From Pipra filicauda (lineage: Eukaryota > Chordata > Aves > Passeriformes > Pipridae): DNA of 64,000 bases. Within the stretch, counting starts at the first letter, position 1. The number at the start of each line of letters is the position of its first letter. Under the pieces are notes generated by a model, which saw only the letters and a program-made list of their open reading frames with translations, did no database searches and was not told where the DNA came from. The position numbers and the translations under genes were made by a program. Positions 25,801 to 37,145 of this stretch are shown in pieces. The stretch spans positions 434,001-498,000 of the forward strand of contig NW_024104528.1 of NCBI RefSeq assembly GCF_003945595.2, given 5' to 3'.

Positions 25801-28800
25801 GGAGAGAAACAGGTTTGAGTCTTTAGTGCACCTGGTAATGAGGAGTTTGTGTTTCCCTGTCCTCTGCTCCCAAGAGCAGCCTCAAGCTGGGGCTGTACTA
25901 GCAGCTAGTGGTCTGCCAAAATCATCTCCGATGAGCACTAGTTTGCTGTGTGTGTCCACCACCCTGGCAGCATCAGCCAGAAGGGTCCCTGACATTTTGT
26001 GGGTGCCCAAGTAGACACTGCTGTGCTAAAGAAAGATACCTAATGAGCAGTGATGGATCTGAAGGGCCCAGATAACGATGCAAGGCGGATGCAGATGATG
26101 CTGCTGGCTTGCACATCATATACACAGGCTGTGGGAAGTGCACAGTATGATGCTCCAAGCACAGTTTTCTAACTGCTAAATGTGGGTTAGCATGTTTATA
26201 CCATAGCCAGGAACCAGTAGGATGCTGTCCAGGCAGCAGGCAGGGCAACAGGCTCATACAGTCCACACCAGGAAAAGAGAGAGGGCAGTAATAGTGTGTG
26301 TCCAGGGGAGTGCATAGGGCAGAAAAAGTCCTGCCTCCAAGACGAGTGAAAACACTCAATTTATGAGTAAGTGAAGAGGGCTCAACAGTGGTTTGGAACA
26401 AAGTGGCTCTGAACAAAGTGGCTCCCATTCCCCTGGACCAAAAAACCTGGCTGCCAAAGCCAGGATGGTAAGACAGAAACACCTCTGCCCTTCTGTGTGA
26501 CCTTCACAGACAGGTTGTTTGTGTCTAGAGTTTATGGCACATTTTTTAGATGCTCTGTGCCAAAGTGAATTGTGCTTATACTAAGTTTCAACAGCTTGGC
26601 TTATGCTTAGGGAGTTGAGGGCATAGGTGGGGGCTGGCAGCAGGCAGGTAGCATGCTGGGGAGCAAAGCTGCCTTCTGGCAGAACCACTTGGATGACCCA
26701 GTGTGGTGGGATGGTGGGAGATGCGTGACAGGGACGTTAATCACATCTGCACAACCCTGGTGACCACAATATACCCCAAGTCATCGCTGGCAGTGCTGCT
26801 TGCCTGGAGATGGCAGCTGAGTTCACCTCTACAGTATTTTCAGGCTGTTTCATGTCTGCTGTTTGTATGTGCTAAGATAATGAAGAATTGTAATACTTTG
26901 TTTATTAAAGGAATGCATCACAAACCTTAACAACCTAGAAAATACTGTGATTTATCTGTATGGGGTTACTGGATTTGCCCATTCCATGGCAAACTTTGTT
27001 ATTCCATGCCATCATCCATCACTCAAGAGGAATGGCCAAGGACACCCTCTTCTTTAGCCCCCAAGCCTGTGCAGGGGCAGTGTGACATTTTGCCTTAACT
27101 CTTAGCTCTCCAGCCAGAATCTCCTCAGCTCTGAATTACAGATGACAGAAGCACTAAAAAGAAGGTTCCTTCCATAACAACTGTGACTTCAGAATAAGTG
27201 GTCTCTTCTTCTCAATATTAGCAACACAGAAACACTCTCGTTACCAAGCTCAACTCTGTGTACAGTCTGTATAACCTTTTAAACAGCTTTTGCTATAAAA
27301 CACAAGTCTGTGTTTGCTGTAACAGAAGCATTTCATTCCTCACAGTAGAATAAAAGAGTTTGCTGAAAGAGAAAGGGCATTGCAAGCCCCTGCTTTGTGC
27401 TCTGAATTCTTTTCCAGCATCTTCCTTTTAATACATCGCAAAAGGGGGGAGAGAAGAAAAAAACACATTAAAAAAAAAGTGTTTTAGAGTGTTTTCCCAA
27501 GAAATATCACACACTGAATTGAAACACCTTATCTACAAGGAGGTCCTGGTGGCAAGTGTAGAAGCAACACAGGAAAAAAATCAATACAGCCTGCAGAGAT
27601 TAAAAACATACTGAAAAAACATAAGGAAAATGTAACAATTAATGCCAGTTGTACATATAATACGTGAAAACAAAGCAAAGAGGCATTAGTCTCTACACAC
27701 AGATCTATTGGATAGGTAATGCTTTTATCTCAACTTGAAAATGGAAGCCTTATTAGATTGCTTCCCATCAGGAGGCATCATACCAAGAACAGTACAAGGC
27801 TCTAACTAGCTGAAAGCCTCTTCTCCCCACACTTTCCATCCCAATCACTTTGCATACAGGTGAAATTCAGATGGCTCAACCTCTGAGGTGGTGTCAAACC
27901 AGGGTTCAGATTTACCAGCCTGGATGAAACCACACACTCCCCCTCGAGTGGAAGACGCTAAGTAGCCGACCAAGATGCCTTGTGATAGGTGGGAGTATTT
28001 GGTCTGTGATTTAAAAAGCCCCTCCATGAAGTTGCAGGTAGAGATTGTCTTATTACATTGTGTTATGCTGTATCACCTGTTAATATATGCTTGACTTGAA
28101 TAAAATGTCTTACACAGATTTTAGCTCTGGAGAGTTTTGTAATTAAGATGCTTACAGACAAAAACTAGGCAGATATTTCAGGTGTGGCTCAGTTGAATGA
28201 TTTCTCAAATTCCCTCCAGCAGACCAAATGCTACCATTTTACCCAGTATCTTGAGTGTAAACCTTGAGAAAAGGCATCATATCAAACAACTCTTTCCTAC
28301 CCCTCTGCCTAATGTTAAAATACATCATGAAGTCTAAGTAGAATATTTTAATCCTTATTTTTCTGGATGAGGACCAATAAAGAGGAATATCCCCTTCTCA
28401 CAGACACTTAACATCAACACAAATTTCAACCAAAACTACACAAGACTCACAGCAGGGCTGTAGATAAGGATAAGCATTGGATAATTTGGGAATACTGGAA
28501 AAATACCACTTGAACCTTCCTTCTACTACCTTCACATAAAATTATATCAAAGTTTAAAATCTTTACTTTTAAACCCCAGAAACACAACTTATGTTTTACT
28601 CATCCCCTTTCTGACGCCAGTGAGTGGAGAGGCAGGCACAGGGTCACACATGTGCCGGTGGGTTGGACACAGTGCTACTTGAAGGCAGTAAAAGAGCTAA
28701 GATCACTAAACCACCCGAGAGTCTTCCCAGTGGAGGAACTTTAAGGACTATGAGAGCATAAAATAACCAGGCCTCTAACTCACGTTTTTTACAATTTACA

Positions 28801-29424
28801 TCCAAATACACCCACCATACTCTCAGCATTGCACAGAGGTCAGTAACGTAGCAGCATCTTTAATGGAAGTCTGGGCTAGACAGACAGAAACAGGAACAAG
28901 CAAAGGGAAAGATTTCATGGAGTTAGGAGTTCTGTTTCACACAGATTTCACAAACGGCTCTCAGAGCTAAGCTTGCTTTTTGTGGCAGGGGCACCTCATG
29001 CTTTGGCCAGGCTCCCATTTTAGCATCGTATAAATCCAAATGGATAAAGAACATACTTGGGCGCTGGTGTTCCCACTATAGACAGGCTGCTTGCCAGCAT
29101 GGATAAACAAAAGTACTTTTCATTTATTAGTTACTAGTTTTCATTCAAACTCCCAGTGTGCCGATTCTTTTACTTTGGACCACATCCCATGCTCCCACTG
29201 AAGCTAGTTTTAAGATTCTCCTGACCACATCGAGAGCAGATTAATTTGAAAAGCATTTAAAAGGCGTAGCTCTACCATTCTTACACAAGAAGGTGTAAAG
29301 CATATTCAACAGCTAATTCCCGAGGATGACTTCGCACAAGCCAAATTTGCAAGATTTTAATGAGCCTTGGATAAGACCGCTAGTTTTTTTTCAGTAACAC
29401 CGTCCACTCTCAGCAATAAGTAAT
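22831..29424. other. Noncoding DNA, nothing recognised except a 15-bp duplication
   Basis: A 6.6-kb stretch without a recognisable gene, RNA or transposon. A 169-codon minus-strand frame at 25,973-26,482 has no domain. AT-rich tracts fill 22.9-23.6 kb. An AT-alternating stretch around 24,420-24,475 is too irregular to call a microsatellite. Confidence 0.5.
26396..26424. repeat. Two-copy 15-bp tandem duplication
   Basis: GAACAAAGTGGCTC occurs at 26,396-26,409 and again at 26,411-26,424, separated by one T. It is a slippage-type duplication without known function. Confidence 0.8.
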
Positions 29425-29570
29425 AAACATTCACAACACCCCATGAGGCAAAAAGTCATAGCTGCGCCTACTTCAAGATACATAAGCTGCAGAAAAGCTA
29501 TTAAGGGTTCATAGTGAGCCAGTGCTGGAGCCAGCACTCGGAGTGCAGGCAGTCCTGGCTCTTAATGCAC
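29425..29570 (+). mobile_element. Ancient MIR/L2-like 3' remnant
   Basis: The order of motifs follows the 3' half of the old vertebrate MIR/L2 group: 'tcacaacaccccatgaggc' (compare the family's CTCACAACAACCCTGTGAGG), then degraded material, then 'agtgagccagtgctggagcc' and 'gcaggcagtcctggctctt' (compare the family's AGCTGGGATT...CTGACTC end). Divergence is high, as expected for elements inactive since before the bird radiation. The exact family cannot be resolved by eye. Such remnants in birds are sometimes retained as regulatory DNA. Confidence 0.6.
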
Positions 29571-31240
29571 ATGTGAACCTGTTAGTGCTAAGGTTCAACT
29601 TTGTCCTGTCAGTCGTCTTGAGTGTTTACTAAATCCAGATGGCCTGAGGAAATAAATGAGATTAAAAAGAGTCTGTTTCATTCTAACACTTCCCAAAGCC
29701 CTCTGCAAAAGTATTGAGTAGCTACAGATAGTGCATGCATGTGCAGGCAACAGTGCAACCATTACAGACATGCCAAGGACTTCATTTAACTTGTCCTCAG
29801 CAAAGCTTAAAAGCCTTTAACACTTCCATGCCTGTAAAGAACAGGAACATGCCATTCTGCCTTCTCTGTTCATTTTGACAAATGCTGCCTAGTCTCTTGT
29901 TTTTAGCTGTACAGCAGCTGCGAAACATTTTCACTGACATCTCCAAGAGTCCTTGGTGGCATTTTCCAAAATGGGAAGGATGAGGAGGATCCTAACCTCT
30001 TTGGAGGGTGCAGGGAGGACACACAGGCTCTGTAGTGATGGAGAGGTGGTAAGTGGACCTCAGAGACTCTCCACCCACACCAAAGGTAGAAAAGCGTGTG
30101 TTTGGTTAGTCTAGCATTAAAACAAAAAGGCAGAGAGGGCAAAATCTTCCATATGTGAGTGGCTGTTAAGAAAGACGAATGAGTAACAATCCTCTGTGTT
30201 CTGTGAAGAGGAAAAGATATGTTGAGTCTGGGCCACCAGCCCCCTGAAGCAACAGGAAGCTATAGGATGCCCTTAATGGAGCTATTAAGGAAGAGATCAG
30301 AAAGGATCTAAGAGTTGCTCAATCCCATCCCAGTGAGGGAGAAGGATTAAAGAGGCTCCTGAGATTGCCCAGAGCCTGTGCAGGGATGAAATAAGCCCAG
30401 CTGCTCTTTATATGGGGTGCAGAAGGAGAGATGGAGGTCTTTGCAATCTGTAAAGCAACACCTGGCCATGCTCTACACTGGCCTGCAGGAGAATGACATT
30501 CAGGTATATGTCCTTCAGCAGGGAACAGTACTACACAGGGCTGACTGCTGCTGTGCTCAAGGGCACAGCTGAATGGGATGCATAAACACCAGGAAAGCAC
30601 CCAGGGTGCTGGAAGACTGAGAAAGATGATGCAGTCAGCTCATTCATCTCCTGCATGGTGTTTGTGGGTAGGGGCTGGACAAGGAGGTTATCTTTGCAGC
30701 AAAGATTGGCAGGATCTTCATTTTTTGCTTTTAATAGCTAGTCTTTACTAGCAAGTCCTTCTCAGATCTCCTTACCTATGACTCTCTTCTTTCTTCATTT
30801 TAATCTGATGAAACATTTCTCTTTTTGTAAGAAAAAGGTATCAGGTGGAGAGCTTCATATAGGATGAGAGGAGGGAAACAGGCTCGGGGTAAGGGGTTGC
30901 GACTCAGGGAAGCCCAGATCATTGCTTCTAGAGACTTGGACAGGTCTCCTGCTTGCACCCCACTTCAACTCACTGCTTGTAAGTCAAAGATAACAGAGTT
31001 CTTTTCTTTCAGTCATTTGTCTGGGAAGATTTGGGGTTAGTGCATATCCAGCAAGAGGTGGCCCAGGCCTCAGCGGAGATGCCGGCGCTTTACCATTGTA
31101 CAAACAATAGCACCTCTGAGAAGCAAGCCCTTGCTTTGTATATTTACTTCGTTTCTTGTTCAAGCTTTGTTAGGAAACCAAGGCACTTAGGCTGGTTACT
31201 AAAATAAAGAAGTGCTGTAAAAAGAGATCAGCTCTTGCAA
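29571..31240. other. Noncoding DNA, nothing recognised
   Basis: No gene or repeat family is assigned. A short CG-containing run lies at 31,072-31,095 ('agcggagatgccggcgctt'), too small for a CpG island. Open frames are below 95 codons. Confidence 0.5.
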
Positions 31241-31600
31241 GGAAATTCAAGCTGCAGAAACACGAACAAAGATCCATTGAAAGGCAGCGTTAAATAAATA
31301 CAAATTAATTTTGCATAGTTCCGCAGTCCTTCGGTCAATAAATGCCCATTTTCATTATTATTCAATAACATTTAGCTAATATATTTGGATTTGCAAGGCA
31401 AACGTTTTCAAACATTTTTCTAAATTAGCACAAATCTTCTGCTTCGTCCTTTCTTCGTCTACTGTCAGCGGAGCAAATAATCAGAGAACAAATAGTTCTC
31501 CGCTTATAAATTCCTCTTGCCAAAGACTTGACCTCTAGAGACTTGACTTCACATTTACTTTTCCGTAGAATTTAACAAAATTAGTCAAGCACGATTTGTT
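31241..31600. promoter_or_regulatory. Candidate regulatory block with steroid-receptor-like palindrome
   Basis: This AT-rich, low-repeat block has clustered homeodomain-like and octamer-like cores: TTAATT at 31,305-31,310 directly followed by TTTGCAT at 31,310-31,316, then several ATTA cores. At 31,485-31,499 lies AGAACAAATAGTTCT, which matches the 3-bp-spaced inverted repeat bound by glucocorticoid, androgen and progesterone receptors at 11 of 12 fixed positions. A second inverted pair, AGCGGAG at 31,467-31,473 and CTCCGCT at 31,498-31,504, overlaps it. Function is inferred from pattern only. Confidence 0.3.
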
Positions 31601-34333
31601 GTGTGTTTGTCTCTTTTCAAATGATGACAAAGCTCAGAAATGTCTAGCTCTGGTGATTAAAGGAAGAGGAGAGATTTTACTAATAATGCTTAAGTGGAAG
31701 GATATTGGAATGCCAGAAATACTTATTAACATCCTCCACCTGTAGGCAAAAGGTTATAAAATTTTATCTTCTGTCAAGACTGAGGTCATTCCCACTTGAC
31801 TGCCACAAAGTCAAAAAACAGGAAACAAATCCTAGCCTCAGATAGCCCTGCATCTTCCCGGCTGGGCTTTGGGCAGGATAGACCAGATATTAAATTTCAT
31901 AACAGAATAATGTGCAAACCATTGCAGCTCTAATGTGCCACATCTAAATCAAACAGGATTCAGCCATTATTTTGGCATTTCCAAGAGAGAAGCTTACCCT
32001 GGAAACATAGCTGGCCTCTATTTTTGTCAGCCTTTGACCTTGTACTAAAAGGAGCTTTTCCTGAAGCTTGATGACACCCCAGATGAGCAAATCCTCTGAA
32101 TTTCGCTTGAACCAGAGTCAGTATGATGGACACCACCACTGTTCATTGTCAGATTAGAGCCCATGGGATCACATTCCATTCTTCTCTATGAAACTGTAAA
32201 GTGCTTCATTCAAACGAGCATTTACACTGTTGTTGGGTGAAGCCAGTGTGTGAAAAGAGTGTCCAAGTCAATACCTTCAGTCAGATGCTCTCTGCATAGT
32301 TGAAGCAGAACAGCTAATAAAATCTTTGGAAGCACATCCTAGGTCCAATCACTTAGTGCCAGTTGCCTCACTATGTACTTTTCTCTCTTCATTTCTTCCA
32401 TCTTCCCACCTACTCATCTCTTCTTATACTCTTATGCCCTGCTTTTCCTCCCATCCTTTGCTTTTGAGTTACTTTTCCATCACGGCCTTTCAACATTCAG
32501 CTTATTCTCTTCCAGTTCCACTCAGGGAAAAATTAAAGTTCATGAACAGCATGCCTACAAGCTCCTTCAAATATGGCTTATCTCAAGTGGTCCATTCACA
32601 CCTGGACCATTAAGTAATACCTTTGGAAACACAGCAAGTTCATTTTCTGAAAGATATATGAGGCAAGAATAGTGATACAGCCTGCTTAGTGCATGTGTGC
32701 ATTTATAGGCAGTAAACTCAACAGGGTGAGCATGGCCGCCTGCTTTTGTTTTGCACTTTTTCCCTTCCTGTGCTGGACTAAAGTGAAGTCCTTGGACTGC
32801 ACAGCTCTCTGACAATGGTATCTATAGATGTCCATTTAACTATTCCTTTGTTTGACATCAACTCTTCTTTCTTTATAGAAGAGTCCTTATTTTCCCAAAA
32901 TTTTGTAGAGAAACAACATTTCCCCTTCTCAAAACACGTGGGGAAAAGAGATTTCTTGTTTTTTTCACTAAGTAGCATTGAGTTACTGAAGGGGCAAACA
33001 GCTGGGGTCAGCATTACTCAGGTGATAACAAGCAAGCTGGCAAAAAAAATATGTCTTTTTACACTCTAGCAAGACAAGAATCTTGTCTGAGTAGAATTGT
33101 GCATTTAAGAGACAAACTATGGGAGCACCTGCTCTTGTACTATTCAGAGATAATTATTGTAATCAGTTCACTAAAGCCACCAGTAAGTCAAAAACATTTT
33201 TTTTCTGAAAGACAGAGCAAAAGAGTCACTTGCACAGTGAAATGACTCTTCCTGACAGTAATCCAGGATTCAAGACAGGTTAGTTGTTCCATTTCACAGT
33301 GGCAGCACAGCCCTCTCCATATATCCAAGTGCTTGGAGCAATGCAGCTGGGCTCCTAGGTATGGCAGTTTGTGTCATTCCTATGACCAACAGTGTCCCTG
33401 CATGCAGGGCCATCTGGGAACGCTGCTGGAAGGTGAAAAACAAGTATGATAGCTCAGTGATGGCTTCAGTGATCCACTATGATACTGGAAAAACTTATGT
33501 AAAATAAGGAAAAGCAACAGGAACCTTATAATCATCCAACAGTCAAGTCCCTCAGTGCAGCTGAGCTTTTTCAAACACATATGGATGTTCCTGAGACACA
33601 GCTTGCAGGCCCTCCTTAGTCTCTCTTGATGAAAGTCTGGAATTCAGCAGCTGCCATGGTCTAAAACAAAGTTGCCTTTTGGTGGGTTAAGACCTTAATA
33701 GTTGACTCTACAAGCAAATACATCAGCCTTCTTCTGTGCAAGTCTCTTCCGGCCTTCCCAGGTCTTCTGATGTCCCTGAAGGCAGCAGGAAACCATCATG
33801 TGCTTGAACGGATGGAAATACACAACAATCCTCCCCAAAAATGCACAGCATAACAGGTATAAAATGCTCAAAAACATTTCAATAGACTTCTGCAGCTGGA
33901 AGCCTAATTCACATTAGTAGTTTCAAGAACTTCACCCCATATTTCGAGGAAATTCAGAAGATATTGGATCTAGTCGTAATCAAAACCAAAACTTTGAAAC
34001 TGGGCCTGTTTCCACTAACCTCAGCAGGACTTTGATCAAGCTGGCATTTATGTTTGAAATAACGCATTTGAGAACTGTGAGTCTATTCTGAATATTACTT
34101 CAATCATGTTTATATGGAATTATTGGGCTTCTATTACTTCATTGAGCATCTATATATGACCTAAATAGCCACTCCTTTGTGATGCGAGCTGTCCAACTCC
34201 TCACGGTGGCTAGAGATAACCCCTTAACCTAAGGGACAGCTGCAGATGACACAGAAAAGATTGAACTATTTTGAATGTCTTTCCTTCAAGGATGAAAATT
34301 ATTTGTCCTCATTCTTCTAAATACAAGACTTTT
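31601..34333. other. Noncoding DNA, with a possible ancient repeat scrap
   Basis: The stretch is mostly unique sequence without a gene. At 34,009-34,039 the phrase 'ctcagcaggactttgatcaa' resembles old amniote repeat sequence in which 'ttcagtgggactttgatca' is common, but it is too short to place in a family. Confidence 0.45.
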
Positions 34334-34436
34334 AGTTTTTGGTAGGGTTTTTTGTTTGTTTTGATTTTTTTAATCACACAATTGACCTTCTTCATTCTTA
34401 TGAGAAAAAAATCTTGAAAACAAAACCAAAACAAAG
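34334..34436. repeat. Imperfect G/T-rich and A/C-rich inverted repeat
   Basis: A G/T-rich arm (34,334-34,371) and an A/C-rich arm (34,404-34,435) are imperfectly complementary, with a loop of about 30 nt. The arms share blocks such as 'gttttgattttttt' on one side and 'aaaaaaatcttgaaaac' on the other. It could be a hairpin-forming low-complexity patch or a fold-back duplication. Confidence 0.5.
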
Positions 34437-34729
34437 TAACCTGCTTCAAGCTTCACCAAGTATGAAAACCACCAAAGGCTTTGTCAGCTGCTCTTGAGGA
34501 GTTAAACTTGCCTGGAAGAAATAGCTAAGCACCTTCCTAAATAAATTAATACATAATAAAAATAAACAAATAAAAAGTTTGCCTGCCTTAATCTTCCATG
34601 TTATCACTATGTTTGCCCACAAAGCTTCTGTAATTTTAATAATGTGAAAAATAATTTCTTTGTCCATATGGACAAAAAGCCTTTTTCAGCTCATTGTACA
34701 CTGGAAAAATCTTGACTATAAGGTGCTTT

Positions 34730-35045
34730 GTAATTTAGTTCTGATATACACCTTGGCTAACAGGTGTAATTAAAAACCCATTAAAATCATCCAACAAGCA
34801 AATCAGAGCAATCCCGAGAGGAGCTGAGCTGTGAGAGCCTCTATTTATAAAATCATATTCAATGTAGTCTTATCTCTGCACTGAAAAAAACATCTGTTTA
34901 ACATACTGTAAACAAAAATATTAAGGTTCTCTGTCCTTTTTGTCAGAATGACTTATTACGTGATCTGCAACATATGCAATTAAGGTGTAGCAGAAAAACT
35001 GCCTAATTTCTATGGAAACAACTACAAAAACCTTGTATGTTTGCT
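34730..35045. promoter_or_regulatory. Candidate conserved noncoding block
   Basis: An AT-rich unique block with TAAT/ATTA cores ('aggtgtaattaaaaaccc', 'atgcaattaaggtgtagc') and a MEF2-like CTATTTATAA at 34,841-34,850. The two 'ggtgta' phrases each lie next to an AATTA core, once on either side. This texture resembles vertebrate enhancers, but no conservation data are available. Confidence 0.22.
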
Positions 35046-35264
35046 CCCAGTTGACACACTCAGCTCAGGAGTGAGAAAAAAAGGACTGATAGGAGAAGGA
35101 GCTGGAGGGATTTAAGAGAGGCTTGGTCAACAATTTACAGCCTCTTATTTTTATGTCTCAGCCCAAACAAAATAGAAGTCACAACAATTTTGTCTTTGCT
35201 ATGATTTTGTCTTCAGACTGCAGGGAAAAATTCATGTTGCCGCAAGTGTTAATGAGTTCAAATT

Positions 35265-35310
35265 AAAAAAAAAACAAAAAACCAACACAAACCAAACATA
35301 AACAAACACT
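35265..35310. repeat. A/C-rich low-complexity patch
   Basis: An A10 run is followed by AAC- and AAAC-like units, with almost no G or T for about 45 bases. It has the same texture as the patches at 6.64, 42.62, 44.93 and 59.83 kb. Confidence 0.75.
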
Positions 35311-37086
35311 ACCAGCACCATAACAGAGTAATAAGCATATTTGCATAATCCACTCTCTCCCATGCATTTATAGATAATCACATCTTATATCCAGAAGATG
35401 AGTTGCAGTTTGCACTACCACGAGGATAAAAATGGGAATATAAGCACTTTATGATTTAAGAAGTTCAACTAAAATAGCACAATGAGACCAACAGAAATTG
35501 GCCATCAACACTTGTCAGTGTCATTCTAGGAAAGTCAAGCATGAAGTTCAATCTTTTCCACTGACCCTGTGAAATCATGTCCCCCACCAATATGCTGAAT
35601 CTAAAACTGGTGGGCAAACACCAAGGTGAGTGCCAGGATCAGGATGGACACTGATGAGTGGTGCTGCGCTCAGACTCTGCTCTCTCTGGAAGCAGAACAG
35701 ACACAAGCAACGCCACAGAATAGCAAAATACAAAGTCTCCCACTTCCACAAAGTGGGAAACCCACCAGCATAGGCAATGGTGCCACATAATAAGGTTTCT
35801 GGGGAGCTTCATGAACCAGCATGGCATATCACACCTGAATTCATGAGTGCATCATAACCAGAATAAGGGCTGGTAGTGCTCTGATCAGGTAGACTCTGGA
35901 ACCCACCACGGCCTGTGCCAGTACACCCTGCACCTACAGCACCCAGTGCTGCTGTCACAGGCAGGGATAGCAGGAGTTCTGCTAGGAACCTGGGCACTCT
36001 AAAGCACACACTCTTTTCTATTTGCCTGGGCCAGCTGCCCTCCAAACATGGAGCGTGGGACTTTCCTCCAGCTTGTGTGCACTGATTATGCTCTCCTGGC
36101 TTCATTTTTGTCCCTTTGTTAGTTTATAGAGTCCCATTGCAACTACAGCCCTAAAATGAATCAGCTTCTCTTTAGGGATAAAGTTCTATTTCCGTAATTT
36201 ATTGTGGCCAGGCTTTTATAAAGGTGGATACTAAATGCATCGATAATTATATTTTTGAGGAAATGGATAATTGTCTAGAATTACATGTTGATAAACACAA
36301 GATGCAGATGAGTAGCATTCCAAGAACCTGAGAAAATTATATCAGAAAAGTCATCACAACAAGGACATTGCTAAAGACAAAGGACCTGAGCCATCCTACA
36401 CTGCCTGGTTTGTTTACTTCCACTTTCCACATGGAGAAAGTGTCAGGTTGTCTGTGTGGTTTCCACTTTCTAGAGACATTCTTTTTTTTAGTATACTAAT
36501 ATACCAGCTTACAAATGGGAAGCCTCTCACGTGCAAAATCCAGAAACAAACAGTCAGATGGCACTTCTGGTTCCTTCAGAAGTGCCCAAATACGATATTT
36601 GTGTAAGACACATAATTACTTGCCTGGGCAAAAAGGTGTCCTTGAACTCCAGGTTTCAAAGTCATGAAATACTGCAATAATTTACTAGAATGGGAAAGCA
36701 AAACCAGCATAGGGTGAGGCACTAACATGCACAAGTTCACTGGAAAAATGTCCAACTGTGACATTCCCCAAATCCAGAGGCAGTAGGTATGCTTTGCTAT
36801 CATAAAGAAATCCTTGCTTTGTGCACTCCAAGCCATGGCTGAAACCCTGTGGCTGCTGAAGTCAATGAAAAATTTCTGACCCACATAATGGCAACAGGAT
36901 CCTGTCCTCTGGGACAAACCTGTGTTAATGGTCCCCTGTGCAGGTGTGTGTGGTTGACTTTCAACATCTGCTCTTGTGATCTGGTACAGAGGGTATCTTA
37001 ATTCAGACAGAAGCCATTGATAATCATCGTCTCTGGGGGTCTCACGGCTGATCCACCTACAGCAGCAGAATTGCCTGATATTTGTT
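35311..37086. other. Noncoding DNA, with a possible ancient repeat scrap
   Basis: No gene is seen. At 36,853-36,882 the phrase 'ctgaagtcaatgaaaaattt' resembles the 'actgaagtcaatggaa' phrase common in old amniote interspersed repeats. Similar phrases occur at 40,200-40,233 (opposite strand) and 63,563-63,580. The minus-strand frame of 113 codons at 36,576-36,917 has no domain. Confidence 0.45.
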
Positions 37087-37145
37087 CATTTCCAAATGGG
37101 AAAGCTGGTAAACAGATGGTAAGTGGCTTACTTGGGATTGCATGA
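37087..37145 (+). mobile_element. Ancient MIR/L2-like fragment
   Basis: About 60 bp follow the MIR/L2 core order: 'catttccaaatgggaaagct' (compare CATTTTACAGATGGGAAACT), then 'aaacagatggtaagtggct' and 'tacttgggattgc' (compare TAAGTGACTTGCCCAAGGTCAC). It is short and diverged, so assignment is tentative. Confidence 0.45.

Noticed and set aside
25973..26482. 169-codon minus-strand frame
   Set aside because: No domain, no splice or promoter context, and composition typical of chance translation.
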